A DNA stretch of 64,000 bases from Gilvibacter sediminis (lineage in GTDB: Bacteria > Bacteroidota > Bacteroidia > Flavobacteriales > Flavobacteriaceae). The notes under the pieces are model-generated. The model searched no databases. It had not been told where the DNA came from and saw only the letters and a list, made by a program, of their open reading frames with translations. The stretch spans positions 763,066-827,065 of the forward strand of contig NZ_JAQQTE010000001.1 in assembly GCF_028561565.1 (NCBI RefSeq), given 5' to 3'. This document shows positions 44,169 through 51,754 of this stretch, in pieces. The position numbers and the translations under genes are program-made. The first letter of the stretch is position 1, and every line of letters starts with the position of its first letter.

Positions 44169-45320
44169 ATGAATTCCAAATTGCCAAACACCCCCGTCAG
44201 TATCTTTAGTGTAATGTCTGCCATGGCACGAGAACACAATGCACTTAACCTCTCGCAGGGCTTTCCGAATTTTGAAATAGACCCGTATTTACATCAGTTG
44301 GTGAGTGAATCCATGCAGCGCGGAGAGAACCAATACGCGCCCATGCCGGGTTTGTTAAGGCTTAGGGAACGCATCGCAGAAAAGGTGTTCAATGCTTCCG
44401 GGCGCACTTATGATCCAGGTTCCGAGATCACGGTGACTGCTGGTGCGACGCAGGCCATTTACACCGCGATTACCGCACTCGTGCATCAGGGTGATGAGGT
44501 GCTCATTTTTGCTCCGGCTTATGACTGTTATGAACCTGCCATAGTGCTTCAAGGGGCAAAGGCAGTAGCCGTTCAACTAGAAGCGCCAGAATACCGGATC
44601 AATTGGGAGGAAGTAGAAAAACATATTTCGCCCAAAACACGAATGATCGTTGTCAATACCCCGCACAATCCCAGCGGAACTTTGATGAGTGAGTCAGACA
44701 TGAAGCAGTTAGAAAGACTCGCCATAGCCCATGACCTTTGGGTGCTGTCTGATGAGGTTTACGAGCACATTGTCTTTGACAGACAAAAACATTACAGCGC
44801 AGCGGCGTTTGAGGGTTTAGCTGCGAGAAGCACCATCACCGCTTCTTTTGGAAAAACCTTTCATACCACGGGATGGAAGATGGGCTATTGTTTGGCGCCA
44901 AAGGCTTTGATGGAGGAATTCCGCAAAGTACATCAATACTTGGTCTTTAGTGTGAACCATCCTATGCAGCAGGCCTTGGCCACATATTTGGAGGAACCTT
45001 CCAGATATACCAGTTTAGGAAGTTTCTATCAGCAAAAACGAGACTTATTCCTCAAGGGATTGGAAGGAACCGATTTTAAAGCCATTCCCAGCGGAGGCAC
45101 TTACTTTCAAATGGTAGATTACAGCAAGATCTCTGAGCAAAACGATATTGACTTTGCCCGTTTTTTAACGGAGCAATACGGTCTTGCAGCTATACCAACC
45201 TCTGTATTCAATTTAGAAAAGAAGAACCACTTTATGCTGCGTTTCTGTTTTGCGAAAACAGAGCAGACTTTGCAGCAAGCCGCTGAGATCATACAAAAAA
45301 TACAACCGCAGTTGGCCTAA
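44169..45320 (+). CDS. PLP aminotransferase, methionine/glutamine transaminase K type (YbdL-like)
   Basis: 383 residues from ATG 44169; ATG 44163 adds two residues but lies inside the -7 box. Fold type I: NQYAPMPGLLRLRERIA, VTAGATQAIYTAI, NTPHNPSGT, LSDEVYEHIVFD and PLP Lys in ASFGKTFHTTGWKMGY (Lys231 in the longer numbering), closest to YbdL and kynurenine/glutamine transaminase K. It transaminates methionine or aromatic oxo acids with glutamine. Leads an operon with an ankyrin protein and an omega-amidase, which would process its alpha-ketoglutaramate by-product. Confidence 0.9.
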   Translation: MNSKLPNTPVSIFSVMSAMAREHNALNLSQGFPNFEIDPYLHQLVSESMQRGENQYAPMPGLLRLRERIAEKVFNASGRTYDPGSEITVTAGATQAIYTAITALVHQGDEVLIFAPAYDCYEPAIVLQGAKAVAVQLEAPEYRINWEEVEKHISPKTRMIVVNTPHNPSGTLMSESDMKQLERLAIAHDLWVLSDEVYEHIVFDRQKHYSAAAFEGLAARSTITASFGKTFHTTGWKMGYCLAPKALMEEFRKVHQYLVFSVNHPMQQALATYLEEPSRYTSLGSFYQQKRDLFLKGLEGTDFKAIPSGGTYFQMVDYSKISEQNDIDFARFLTEQYGLAAIPTSVFNLEKKNHFMLRFCFAKTEQTLQQAAEIIQKIQPQLA

Positions 45321-45350
45321 GGCTAACGCCTAAACAATTACAAATAAGCT

Positions 45351-45824
45351 ATGCAAGCCGAATTTATAAATGCCGTAAGAGAAGCCCGCTTAGAGGATAT
45401 TAAGTCCTTTTTGGCTCAGCAACCTGTTCTGCTCAATGGAAAAGATCAACGCGGATCAACTGCCTTACTGTTGGCTACCTATTACGGTCATCAGGAAGTA
45501 GTGGATTACTTACTCAGTTTAAAACCAGAATTAGATGCCCAAGATCAGGCTGGGAATACCGCTTTGATGGGTGTTTGTTTTAAAGGATATTATCCTATTG
45601 CTGAAAAACTGGTAAGCGCCGGTGCCAATGTGAATGCAACCAACTTTAATGGGGCTTCTGCATTGATCTATGCAAGTATGTTCAATAAAGCTGATCTGGT
45701 TGCTCTTCTATTGAAAAATAAGGCAGACACCACCCAAAAGGACGAACGCGGATTTACGGCCACAGATCACGCAAAAAGTCAAGGCTATCAAGAAATTGTT
45801 GACCTTATCGCCTCCTATGAGTAA
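45351..45824 (+). CDS. Ankyrin repeat protein
   Basis: 157 residues, no signal peptide, about four ankyrin repeats: QRGSTALLLATYYGHQEVVD, QAGNTALMGVCFKGYYPIAE, FNGASALIYASMFNKADLVA and ERGFTATDHAKSQGYQEIVD. Cytosolic protein-protein interaction module. Between the transaminase and omega-amidase genes; the amidase ATG is within its last codons (8-bp overlap), so they are translationally coupled. Partner unknown; could tether the two enzymes (inference). Confidence 0.9.
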   Translation: MQAEFINAVREARLEDIKSFLAQQPVLLNGKDQRGSTALLLATYYGHQEVVDYLLSLKPELDAQDQAGNTALMGVCFKGYYPIAEKLVSAGANVNATNFNGASALIYASMFNKADLVALLLKNKADTTQKDERGFTATDHAKSQGYQEIVDLIASYE

Positions 45825-46605
45825 AAAAGATCAATTGCAGGTCGGGATCCTACAGCAAGACCTTGTTTGGGAGGATCACGAGGCCAATAGGGACCGCTTT
45901 GAAAAAGTACTTGAAGGTTTTGCTTCTGAGTGTGACCTGCTTGTTTTGCCAGAGATGTTCACCACAGGTTTTAGCATGAATGCTGCGGAATTGTGGGAGC
46001 CTGTTGATGGGCCTACCACCCAATGGATGCAACAAATGGCAGCCAAATACAATTCAGCAGTTACTGGAAGTATCATCATAAAGCAGGACGATCACTTTTA
46101 CAACCGACTGCTTTTTGTCTATCCTGACGGGCAGTATAAAACCTATGACAAACGCCATTGTTTTACCCTTGCGGGAGAGCATGAGGTATATACAGCAGGA
46201 ACCCAGCGTTTACAAGTTGAATTACACGGTTGGCAGATCTGCCCGCTGATCTGTTATGACCTCCGTTTCCCGGTCTGGGCGCGCAATACCTCCAATTATG
46301 ATTTACTGCTTTATGTTGCTAATTGGCCCAAAGCGCGCATTAAAGCTTGGGATACTTTATTGCAGGCCCGTGCCATTGAGAATATGAGTTATTGTGTGGG
46401 AGTGAATCGGATTGGTGAGGACGGCAATGGCTATCCTTATGTAGGACACTCCGCCGTTTACGATCCTTTGGGAGCCCAATTATCTACAACAGATTTTGAA
46501 GCGCCTATCGCAGAGATGGTCAGTTTAGATGCAGCCTATCAAGATAAGGTTCGTGACAAATTGCGCTTTTTGAATGATCGCGATTCTTTTACTCTGGAAG
46601 TCTAA
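45817..46605 (+). CDS. Omega-amidase, Nit2/YafV-type carbon-nitrogen hydrolase
   Basis: Start at ATG 45817 (262 residues, MSKKDQLQVGILQQDLVW). Nitrilase-fold triad: Glu46 in LPEMF, Lys112 in YDKRHCF, Cys146 in LICYDLRFPVW. FTTGFSMNA, LLYVANWP and GVNRIGEDGNGYPY match the YafV/Nit2 subgroup that hydrolyses alpha-ketoglutaramate and alpha-ketosuccinamate. With the upstream aminotransferase this makes the glutamine transaminase/omega-amidase pair used in methionine salvage. Its 3' end overlaps the convergent Ig-like lipoprotein gene by 17 bp. Confidence 0.92.
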   Translation: MSKKDQLQVGILQQDLVWEDHEANRDRFEKVLEGFASECDLLVLPEMFTTGFSMNAAELWEPVDGPTTQWMQQMAAKYNSAVTGSIIIKQDDHFYNRLLFVYPDGQYKTYDKRHCFTLAGEHEVYTAGTQRLQVELHGWQICPLICYDLRFPVWARNTSNYDLLLYVANWPKARIKAWDTLLQARAIENMSYCVGVNRIGEDGNGYPYVGHSAVYDPLGAQLSTTDFEAPIAEMVSLDAAYQDKVRDKLRFLNDRDSFTLEV

Positions 46606-48208
46606 AGGTCACTTCTCTAACCCAATTGGAGTTCATTTCTTCCGCACCCTCGGTATAGAAAACGGGTTCTGCCTGAGTTTTATCTAAGAAGTTACCGGGA
46701 TCCCATCGGCCGTTACCATTCAGATCATAAATAACACGGATGTAGTATTCTCCAGGAGCGATGTATTGGAATTTTACCGGTTGAGCGGCTGTGATGTAAT
46801 AGGAATCATCAAGTTCCCCGTTGGATTTGACCAAATCAACAATGAGTGGGTAGGATTTGGCATTGGCAATATTCACGGTCAAGGTTCCAAAATCACTGTA
46901 GTTCTGTGTGCCTACTCTAAAGCTCAGGGTGTCATTTTTGTTTCCAAAATAGTCTGTCAAAGCTCCGGGAAGCATTTCTATATTGTAGGTTTGAGCCTCT
47001 GCGTAGTCAAAAGGAAATTCCACAAGATTGTACAAACGGTCTATGCTGTAATCAAACGGAATTTGCATGGAATCCTTATTGGTGATCTTGATGCGGTCTG
47101 TTAAGACACTATCTATCGGCGTATCACTGACCAAGGTGAAGGTTTGGTCAAAATCTATACGGCCTGATTTTTCTGCGCGCACATTCAAGGTATCCATATT
47201 AAAATCACGCCAGCGCAACACCAAGGTGTCTAAATAACTCTGATTGTAAGCGTGGAATACCAAGCTGTCTGCCTTGATTTTTGGACGAATCCAAAGGCGT
47301 AAACTGTCGCGTTCTCTGTCTTTGGTCTGTAAGGTCTCAAAACCAGTTGCGGGTTCTACCATTTCGATCTTTAAACTGTCAGCCTCACCGCGATACCCAA
47401 ACAACACTTGCCCACCAGAGACTTGAACAGGTCGTTCTAGATTGTACTCCAAAACCTCCTTAAAAAGCGTTAGTTCATAGGTAGTGTCTGCGGGAACTTC
47501 AATGAACTCTTCCAAATACCCGATCTTATCTTGCCCAGGTTCAAAGGTGTAATTGAAGTTGGAATCTTTCATGGCGGTCAACAAATAGCGGCCCGCCTTC
47601 AAGTTCTCCAAAGAGAATCCTGAGGTGCTGTCCGTAACGTTCGCGATATAATATGGCTTCTCTAAAAAGACCACAGAATCTGTGTAGGTAGAATCAATTT
47701 GATACAGCATTACGGTCAACTCCTTCTCTGGCTCGCGTAAAAAGGCATCTTTAACGCGTCCGCTTACAGAAAGACTATCTATATAAGAACCCGTTGAAAA
47801 GACGTAGCGGTAATAAGGATATTCGTTGTTCTCATTATTGTCTGCAATACTCTTCCCAAAATTGATGGCGTAGGTGGTATTGGGTTTTAAAGTATCGTTG
47901 ATCTTGATCTTGATGAATTTGGCCGCACCTAGCGGTGAAATGTCTGGCGGATTGTCAAAGGGAGGTGAGACGATCAATTGTCTAGAGGCGTTATTCAGCC
48001 TTACATATTCATCAAAGTAGATGCGAATTTCCTTGGCGTCAAAATTCACGCTGTAATTCTCCGGCACCGTCCGCACCACCACAGGAGGAATAGTATCTCT
48101 CGGGCCGCCTTCTGGACTTCCTTTTTTTGCGCATGATGCAGGGCTTAAGGTCAATAGACCAGCGCAAATCAGAATAAGAAAGGCTTTAAGGAAAGCGGGC
48201 ATGTTCAT
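46589..48208 (-). CDS. Ig-like (Big_5) domain lipoprotein
   Basis: Start at ATG 48208 (539 residues, MNMPAFLKAFLILICAG); a TTG three codons earlier is less likely. Lipobox SPASC, then KGSPEGGPRDTIPPVVVRTVPENYSVNF and IRIYFDEYVRLNNASRQLIVSPP, the start of the Big_5 Ig-like family typical of Bacteroidota. Further beta-sandwich repeats follow, with a SpaA/CNA-like segment (SGFSLENLKAGRYLLTAMKD) and a C-terminal YIAPGEYYIRVIYDLNGNGRWD. Surface or periplasmic anchored; function unknown. Overlaps the end of the amidase gene. Confidence 0.85.
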   Translation of the reverse strand: MNMPAFLKAFLILICAGLLTLSPASCAKKGSPEGGPRDTIPPVVVRTVPENYSVNFDAKEIRIYFDEYVRLNNASRQLIVSPPFDNPPDISPLGAAKFIKIKINDTLKPNTTYAINFGKSIADNNENNEYPYYRYVFSTGSYIDSLSVSGRVKDAFLREPEKELTVMLYQIDSTYTDSVVFLEKPYYIANVTDSTSGFSLENLKAGRYLLTAMKDSNFNYTFEPGQDKIGYLEEFIEVPADTTYELTLFKEVLEYNLERPVQVSGGQVLFGYRGEADSLKIEMVEPATGFETLQTKDRERDSLRLWIRPKIKADSLVFHAYNQSYLDTLVLRWRDFNMDTLNVRAEKSGRIDFDQTFTLVSDTPIDSVLTDRIKITNKDSMQIPFDYSIDRLYNLVEFPFDYAEAQTYNIEMLPGALTDYFGNKNDTLSFRVGTQNYSDFGTLTVNIANAKSYPLIVDLVKSNGELDDSYYITAAQPVKFQYIAPGEYYIRVIYDLNGNGRWDPGNFLDKTQAEPVFYTEGAEEMNSNWVREVTFRLPE

Positions 48209-48274
48209 AATCGGCAAATTAACAACTATCTGGCTTTTTACACGGACAAAACAACTACTTTTTTGGGTTCCGAT

Positions 48275-48943
48275 CTATTCAGAGATAGCAATAGTAGCAA
48301 AACTCAGTTTGAAATCCCCTTTGTTTAACAGCACTTTTGCACAGGCTTCTAAAGTGGCGCCGGTGGTGACAATATCATCGACCAATAAAATGTGCATATT
48401 CACAGACAATTCCAGTTTGTGATTGACCTCAAAGTGATGTTCGCGTTTAAAACGGCTGCTTCGACCTAATTTTACCAAGGAATGCCTGCTGTCTCTACGA
48501 ATCAAGGCCTTGCTATTTACGGGTGAATTCAACTGTTGCCCCAGGCTTTGAGCAAACTTTTCCACCTGATTGTAGCCACGTTTGCGTTTTCTTTTATTGC
48601 TGAGGGGTACTGGAATGATCAAATCAAAGTGTGTAGCAGGCTTTAATTGTCGCAGCATGGAACCCATCCGCAGACCAAAAAAGACTCCTAATTGTTGTTG
48701 ACCTTTGTATTTCAATTGATGTAAAAGGCGCTGGGTTAGATTGGTTTTTTCAAAACGCAAGAGTGTAAAGGCACTTTCTATGAGCAAACGCCCGTAGAAT
48801 TGCCTAACAAAAGCATTATCTTTTATATTCTTCGGGAAGCAAATGGGCAGTTCATTTTGACAATTCACACACAACACCTGTGAACCATCAGAGAGTCTAC
48901 GGTCACAACCGCAACATAAGTGCGGAAAAAACAGCTTTAACAT
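48275..48943 (-). CDS. ComF family phosphoribosyltransferase-like protein
   Basis: 222 residues. N-terminal zinc-finger-like cysteines (HLCCGCDRRL, LCVNCQ), then a phosphoribosyltransferase fold with RGYNQVEKFAQSLGQQL and the PRPP loop ILLVDDIVTTGATLEA. ComF proteins are needed for late steps of DNA uptake in naturally competent bacteria. Separated from the Ig-like lipoprotein by 66 bp. No other competence gene is near. Confidence 0.92.
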   Translation of the reverse strand: MLKLFFPHLCCGCDRRLSDGSQVLCVNCQNELPICFPKNIKDNAFVRQFYGRLLIESAFTLLRFEKTNLTQRLLHQLKYKGQQQLGVFFGLRMGSMLRQLKPATHFDLIIPVPLSNKRKRKRGYNQVEKFAQSLGQQLNSPVNSKALIRRDSRHSLVKLGRSSRFKREHHFEVNHKLELSVNMHILLVDDIVTTGATLEACAKVLLNKGDFKLSFATIAISE

Positions 48944-49040
48944 TTTAGAAAGGATTATTCGCCAAAATGAGGCGTTATATGGGAAGTGACTGCTAACTTT
49001 GCATTCTCACAATCAAGGAAATATAATAAATAAATATATT

Positions 49041-49925
49041 ATGAGTACAGAAAACAGCACAACGAAGTTTAAAGTGCTAGTAGGCGTTTTAGCCTTTTTA
49101 CTTATTGCCCTAGGTATTTACACAGTAAGCTTATACAACAGCAGCCGTGAAACAACCAATAGCCTAACAGAGGATAAAGTAAAGATTGAGTCAGAATTAG
49201 AATCGCTCATCAAGGAATACGATGTTGTGATCCAAGAGAACGATATTAAAGACAAGGATCTTCTAGCTGCCAGACAGCGCATTGAAGTTCTTTTGGATTC
49301 GGTTAAGGATTCAGAGGCCAATATGGCATTGATCCGTCGTTATCGTTCGGAGATCGGACGTCTAAAAAACGAACGTCTGGAGCTTTTTAAGCGAGCTGAT
49401 AGTCTTATCGCATTAAATCAAGTCTTGTTGACAGAAAGAGATAGTACCGCGACCATTCTCTCTCAAACATTGAGAACAGTAGATTCCGTAGCCATTGAGA
49501 ATCAAACCCTAGCCGAGACGGTGGCTAAAGGGGCAGAAGTTAAAGTGGCTGATCTAGCTGCAGAAGCTGTTATTGTTAGAAACAGCGGGCGCATTGTAGA
49601 TACGCGTAGAGCGAGCCGTGCTGACAAGGTGCGTTCTTGCTTTACCTTGACGGAGAATGCCATTGCCAGCCCAGGAGATCGTTTGCTTTTGGTGCAGGTG
49701 ATCAACCCTAAGAACAATGTTTTGGGAGATAAGGCTGTAATGAACTTTGAAGATGATACTTCTTTGACTTACAGCGCAACGACTAAGGTGTTTTATGAGA
49801 ATGAGGAATTGGATGTTTGTGTAATGGTCAATGCTGCCGAGGAAGACTTGGTTAGCGGATTGTACACCATCAACGTTTTTGACGGATCAAAACAAGTAGC
49901 TTCAACTACCCTTACCCTCAAGTAA
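49041..49925 (+). CDS. Membrane-anchored coiled-coil protein
   Basis: 294 residues from ATG 49041 (MSTENSTTKFKVLVGVLAFL). One N-terminal membrane helix (about 10-32), a long coiled coil (about 40-160, with repeats such as KVKIESELESLIKEYDVV and IGRLKNERLELFKRADSL) and a C-terminal beta domain of about 100 residues (CFTLTENAIASPGDRLLLVQV, YTINVFDGSKQVASTTLTLK). No family I can name; similar proteins are widespread in flavobacteria. Probably periplasmic coiled coil tethered to the inner membrane. Monocistronic. Confidence 0.75.
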   Translation: MSTENSTTKFKVLVGVLAFLLIALGIYTVSLYNSSRETTNSLTEDKVKIESELESLIKEYDVVIQENDIKDKDLLAARQRIEVLLDSVKDSEANMALIRRYRSEIGRLKNERLELFKRADSLIALNQVLLTERDSTATILSQTLRTVDSVAIENQTLAETVAKGAEVKVADLAAEAVIVRNSGRIVDTRRASRADKVRSCFTLTENAIASPGDRLLLVQVINPKNNVLGDKAVMNFEDDTSLTYSATTKVFYENEELDVCVMVNAAEEDLVSGLYTINVFDGSKQVASTTLTLK

Positions 49926-49946
49926 ATAAGATCCTTAAAAAAACAG

Positions 49947-49979
49947 AGCCACTGCGATGCTATCGTAGTGGCTTTTTTT
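49947..49979 (+). terminator. Rho-independent terminator overlapping the glyS promoter
   Basis: AGCCACTGCGAT, loop GCT, ATCGTAGTGGCT (12 bp with one G-T), then seven T. The T run ends inside the glyS -7 box. Confidence 0.92.
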
Positions 49980-49986
49980 ATTTTTG
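49979..49986 (+). promoter_or_regulatory. -7 box of glyS, four bases before the start codon
   Basis: TATTTTTG, full TAnnTTTG match; its final G is 5 nt before the A of ATG 49991. The preceding terminator hairpin occupies the spacer and -33 region, which lacks a clear TTG. Confidence 0.45.
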
Positions 49987-49990
49987 CGCC

Positions 49991-51529
49991 ATGGCACAAA
50001 ACGACGATCAATTCAAACGCGTTGTATCACACGCAAAAGAGTACGGATATATCTTTGGATCTAGTGAGATCTATGACGGACTGAGCGCAGTCTACGACTA
50101 TGCGCAAAACGGAGTCGAACTCAAAAAGAACATCAGAGAATACTGGTGGAAATCCATGGTGCAAATGCATCAGAACATAGTGGGGATCGATGCTGCAATC
50201 TTAATGCATCCAACCACTTGGAAGGCCTCTGGCCACGTCGATGCCTTTAACGATCCGCTTATTGACAACAAAGACTCTAAAAAGCGTTACCGCGCTGATG
50301 TTTTGATTGAAGATTATTGCGAAAAGCTCAATCAGAAAGCACAAAAAGAGATCACCAAAGCCCGCAAGCGTTTTGGAGATAGTTTTGATGAGCAGCAGTT
50401 TGTGGAGACCAATCCACGGGTGATCAAATACAAGACGCAGCAGAAAGAGATCATGGAGCGCATGGCGCGTTCTTTAGACAATGAAGACTTGGCCGATGTC
50501 AAAGCCTTGATTGAAGAGCTGGGTATTGCAGATCCTGTTTCTGGTTCTAAGAACTGGACCGATGTGAAGCAATTCAATTTGATGTTCGGAACCAAGTTAG
50601 GAGCCTCGGCGGAATCAGCTACGGACCTTTACTTACGCCCAGAGACCGCACAGGGAATCTTTGTGAACTTCTTAAATGTGCAGAAGACTGGTCGTATGAA
50701 AATTCCTTTTGGGATTGCTCAAACCGGAAAGGCTTTTAGAAATGAGATCGTCGCGCGACAGTTCATCTTTAGAATGCGTGAATTTGAGCAGATGGAAATG
50801 CAATTCTTTGTACGTCCTGGAGAAGAGCTTAAATGGTACGAGTATTGGAAAGAGACTCGATTAAAATGGCACCTTTCCCTAGGAATGGGCGCAGAGAATT
50901 ACCGTTTCCACGATCATGAAAAGCTCGCTCACTACGCCAATGCAGCAGCAGATATAGAGTTTAATTTTCCTTTCGGCTTCAAAGAATTAGAAGGAATTCA
51001 CTCCAGAACAGACTTTGATCTCAAAGCGCATGAAGAGCATTCGGGTAAAAAGCTACAGTTCTTTGATCCGGAATTGGGTGAGAGCTATGTGCCTTACGTA
51101 GTGGAAACCTCTATTGGATTGGATCGTATGTTCTTGGCAGTGCTTTCACACAGTCTGGAAGAAGAGCAATTGGAAGATGGCAATTCAAGAACAGTGCTCA
51201 AGTTGCCTGCCGTTTTAGCTCCTGTTAAAGCCGCGGTACTTCCTTTGGTAAAAAAGGACGGTTTGCCAGACTTGGCTAAGTCTCTGGTTGATGAATTGCA
51301 GTGGGATTTCAATGTGCTTTACGATGAAAAAGACGCCGTTGGACGCCGCTACCGCAGACAAGACGCATTGGGGACTCCGTTCTGTATTACGGTGGATCAC
51401 CAATCCTTAGAAGATCAGACGGTAACCATCAGACATCGGGATTCTATGCAACAAGAACGCGTTGCGATTTCTGAGGTCTCAAAAATTATTGGTCAGGCCG
51501 TTGCGGTCAAGACATGGATGGATAAGTAA
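49991..51529 (+). CDS. glyS: Glycyl-tRNA synthetase, single-chain class II type
   Basis: 512 residues. Class II core: YIFGSSEIYDGLSAVYDYAQN, LYLRPETAQGIFVNF, GIAQTGKAFRNEI, REFEQMEMQFFVRPGE, ETSIGLDRMFLAVL, and a C-terminal anticodon-binding domain (DELQWDFNVLYDEKDAVGRR). This is the dimeric alpha2 form found in eukaryotes and some bacteria, not the GlyQ/GlyS tetramer; Bacteroidota commonly have it. Charges tRNA-Gly. Confidence 0.96.
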   Translation: MAQNDDQFKRVVSHAKEYGYIFGSSEIYDGLSAVYDYAQNGVELKKNIREYWWKSMVQMHQNIVGIDAAILMHPTTWKASGHVDAFNDPLIDNKDSKKRYRADVLIEDYCEKLNQKAQKEITKARKRFGDSFDEQQFVETNPRVIKYKTQQKEIMERMARSLDNEDLADVKALIEELGIADPVSGSKNWTDVKQFNLMFGTKLGASAESATDLYLRPETAQGIFVNFLNVQKTGRMKIPFGIAQTGKAFRNEIVARQFIFRMREFEQMEMQFFVRPGEELKWYEYWKETRLKWHLSLGMGAENYRFHDHEKLAHYANAAADIEFNFPFGFKELEGIHSRTDFDLKAHEEHSGKKLQFFDPELGESYVPYVVETSIGLDRMFLAVLSHSLEEEQLEDGNSRTVLKLPAVLAPVKAAVLPLVKKDGLPDLAKSLVDELQWDFNVLYDEKDAVGRRYRRQDALGTPFCITVDHQSLEDQTVTIRHRDSMQQERVAISEVSKIIGQAVAVKTWMDK

Positions 51530-51533
51530 TCCC

Positions 51534-51556
51534 TAGCTACTGAGTAGGCTATTTTT
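51534..51556 (+). terminator. Weak terminator after glyS
   Basis: TAGCTAC-TGA-GTAGGCTA with one bulge, followed by TTTTT, beginning 5 bp after the stop codon. Modest stem stability. Confidence 0.4.
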
Positions 51557-51754
51557 AACAACTTTACTTTCAAGCTTTTAGAGAGATGACTGCTTCTTAA
51601 TTGATGTAGGTCTCTGAATTATAGTGCTGATAATCAATGCGATATTTGTCAATTTGAGCCAAAATTATTGGTCCAATTCGTTGTTGTTTTAGTGGAAAGC
51701 CCTTACATTAGATGACTTTTTAACTAATGTGCTGACTAAAAACTAAACTTTAAC

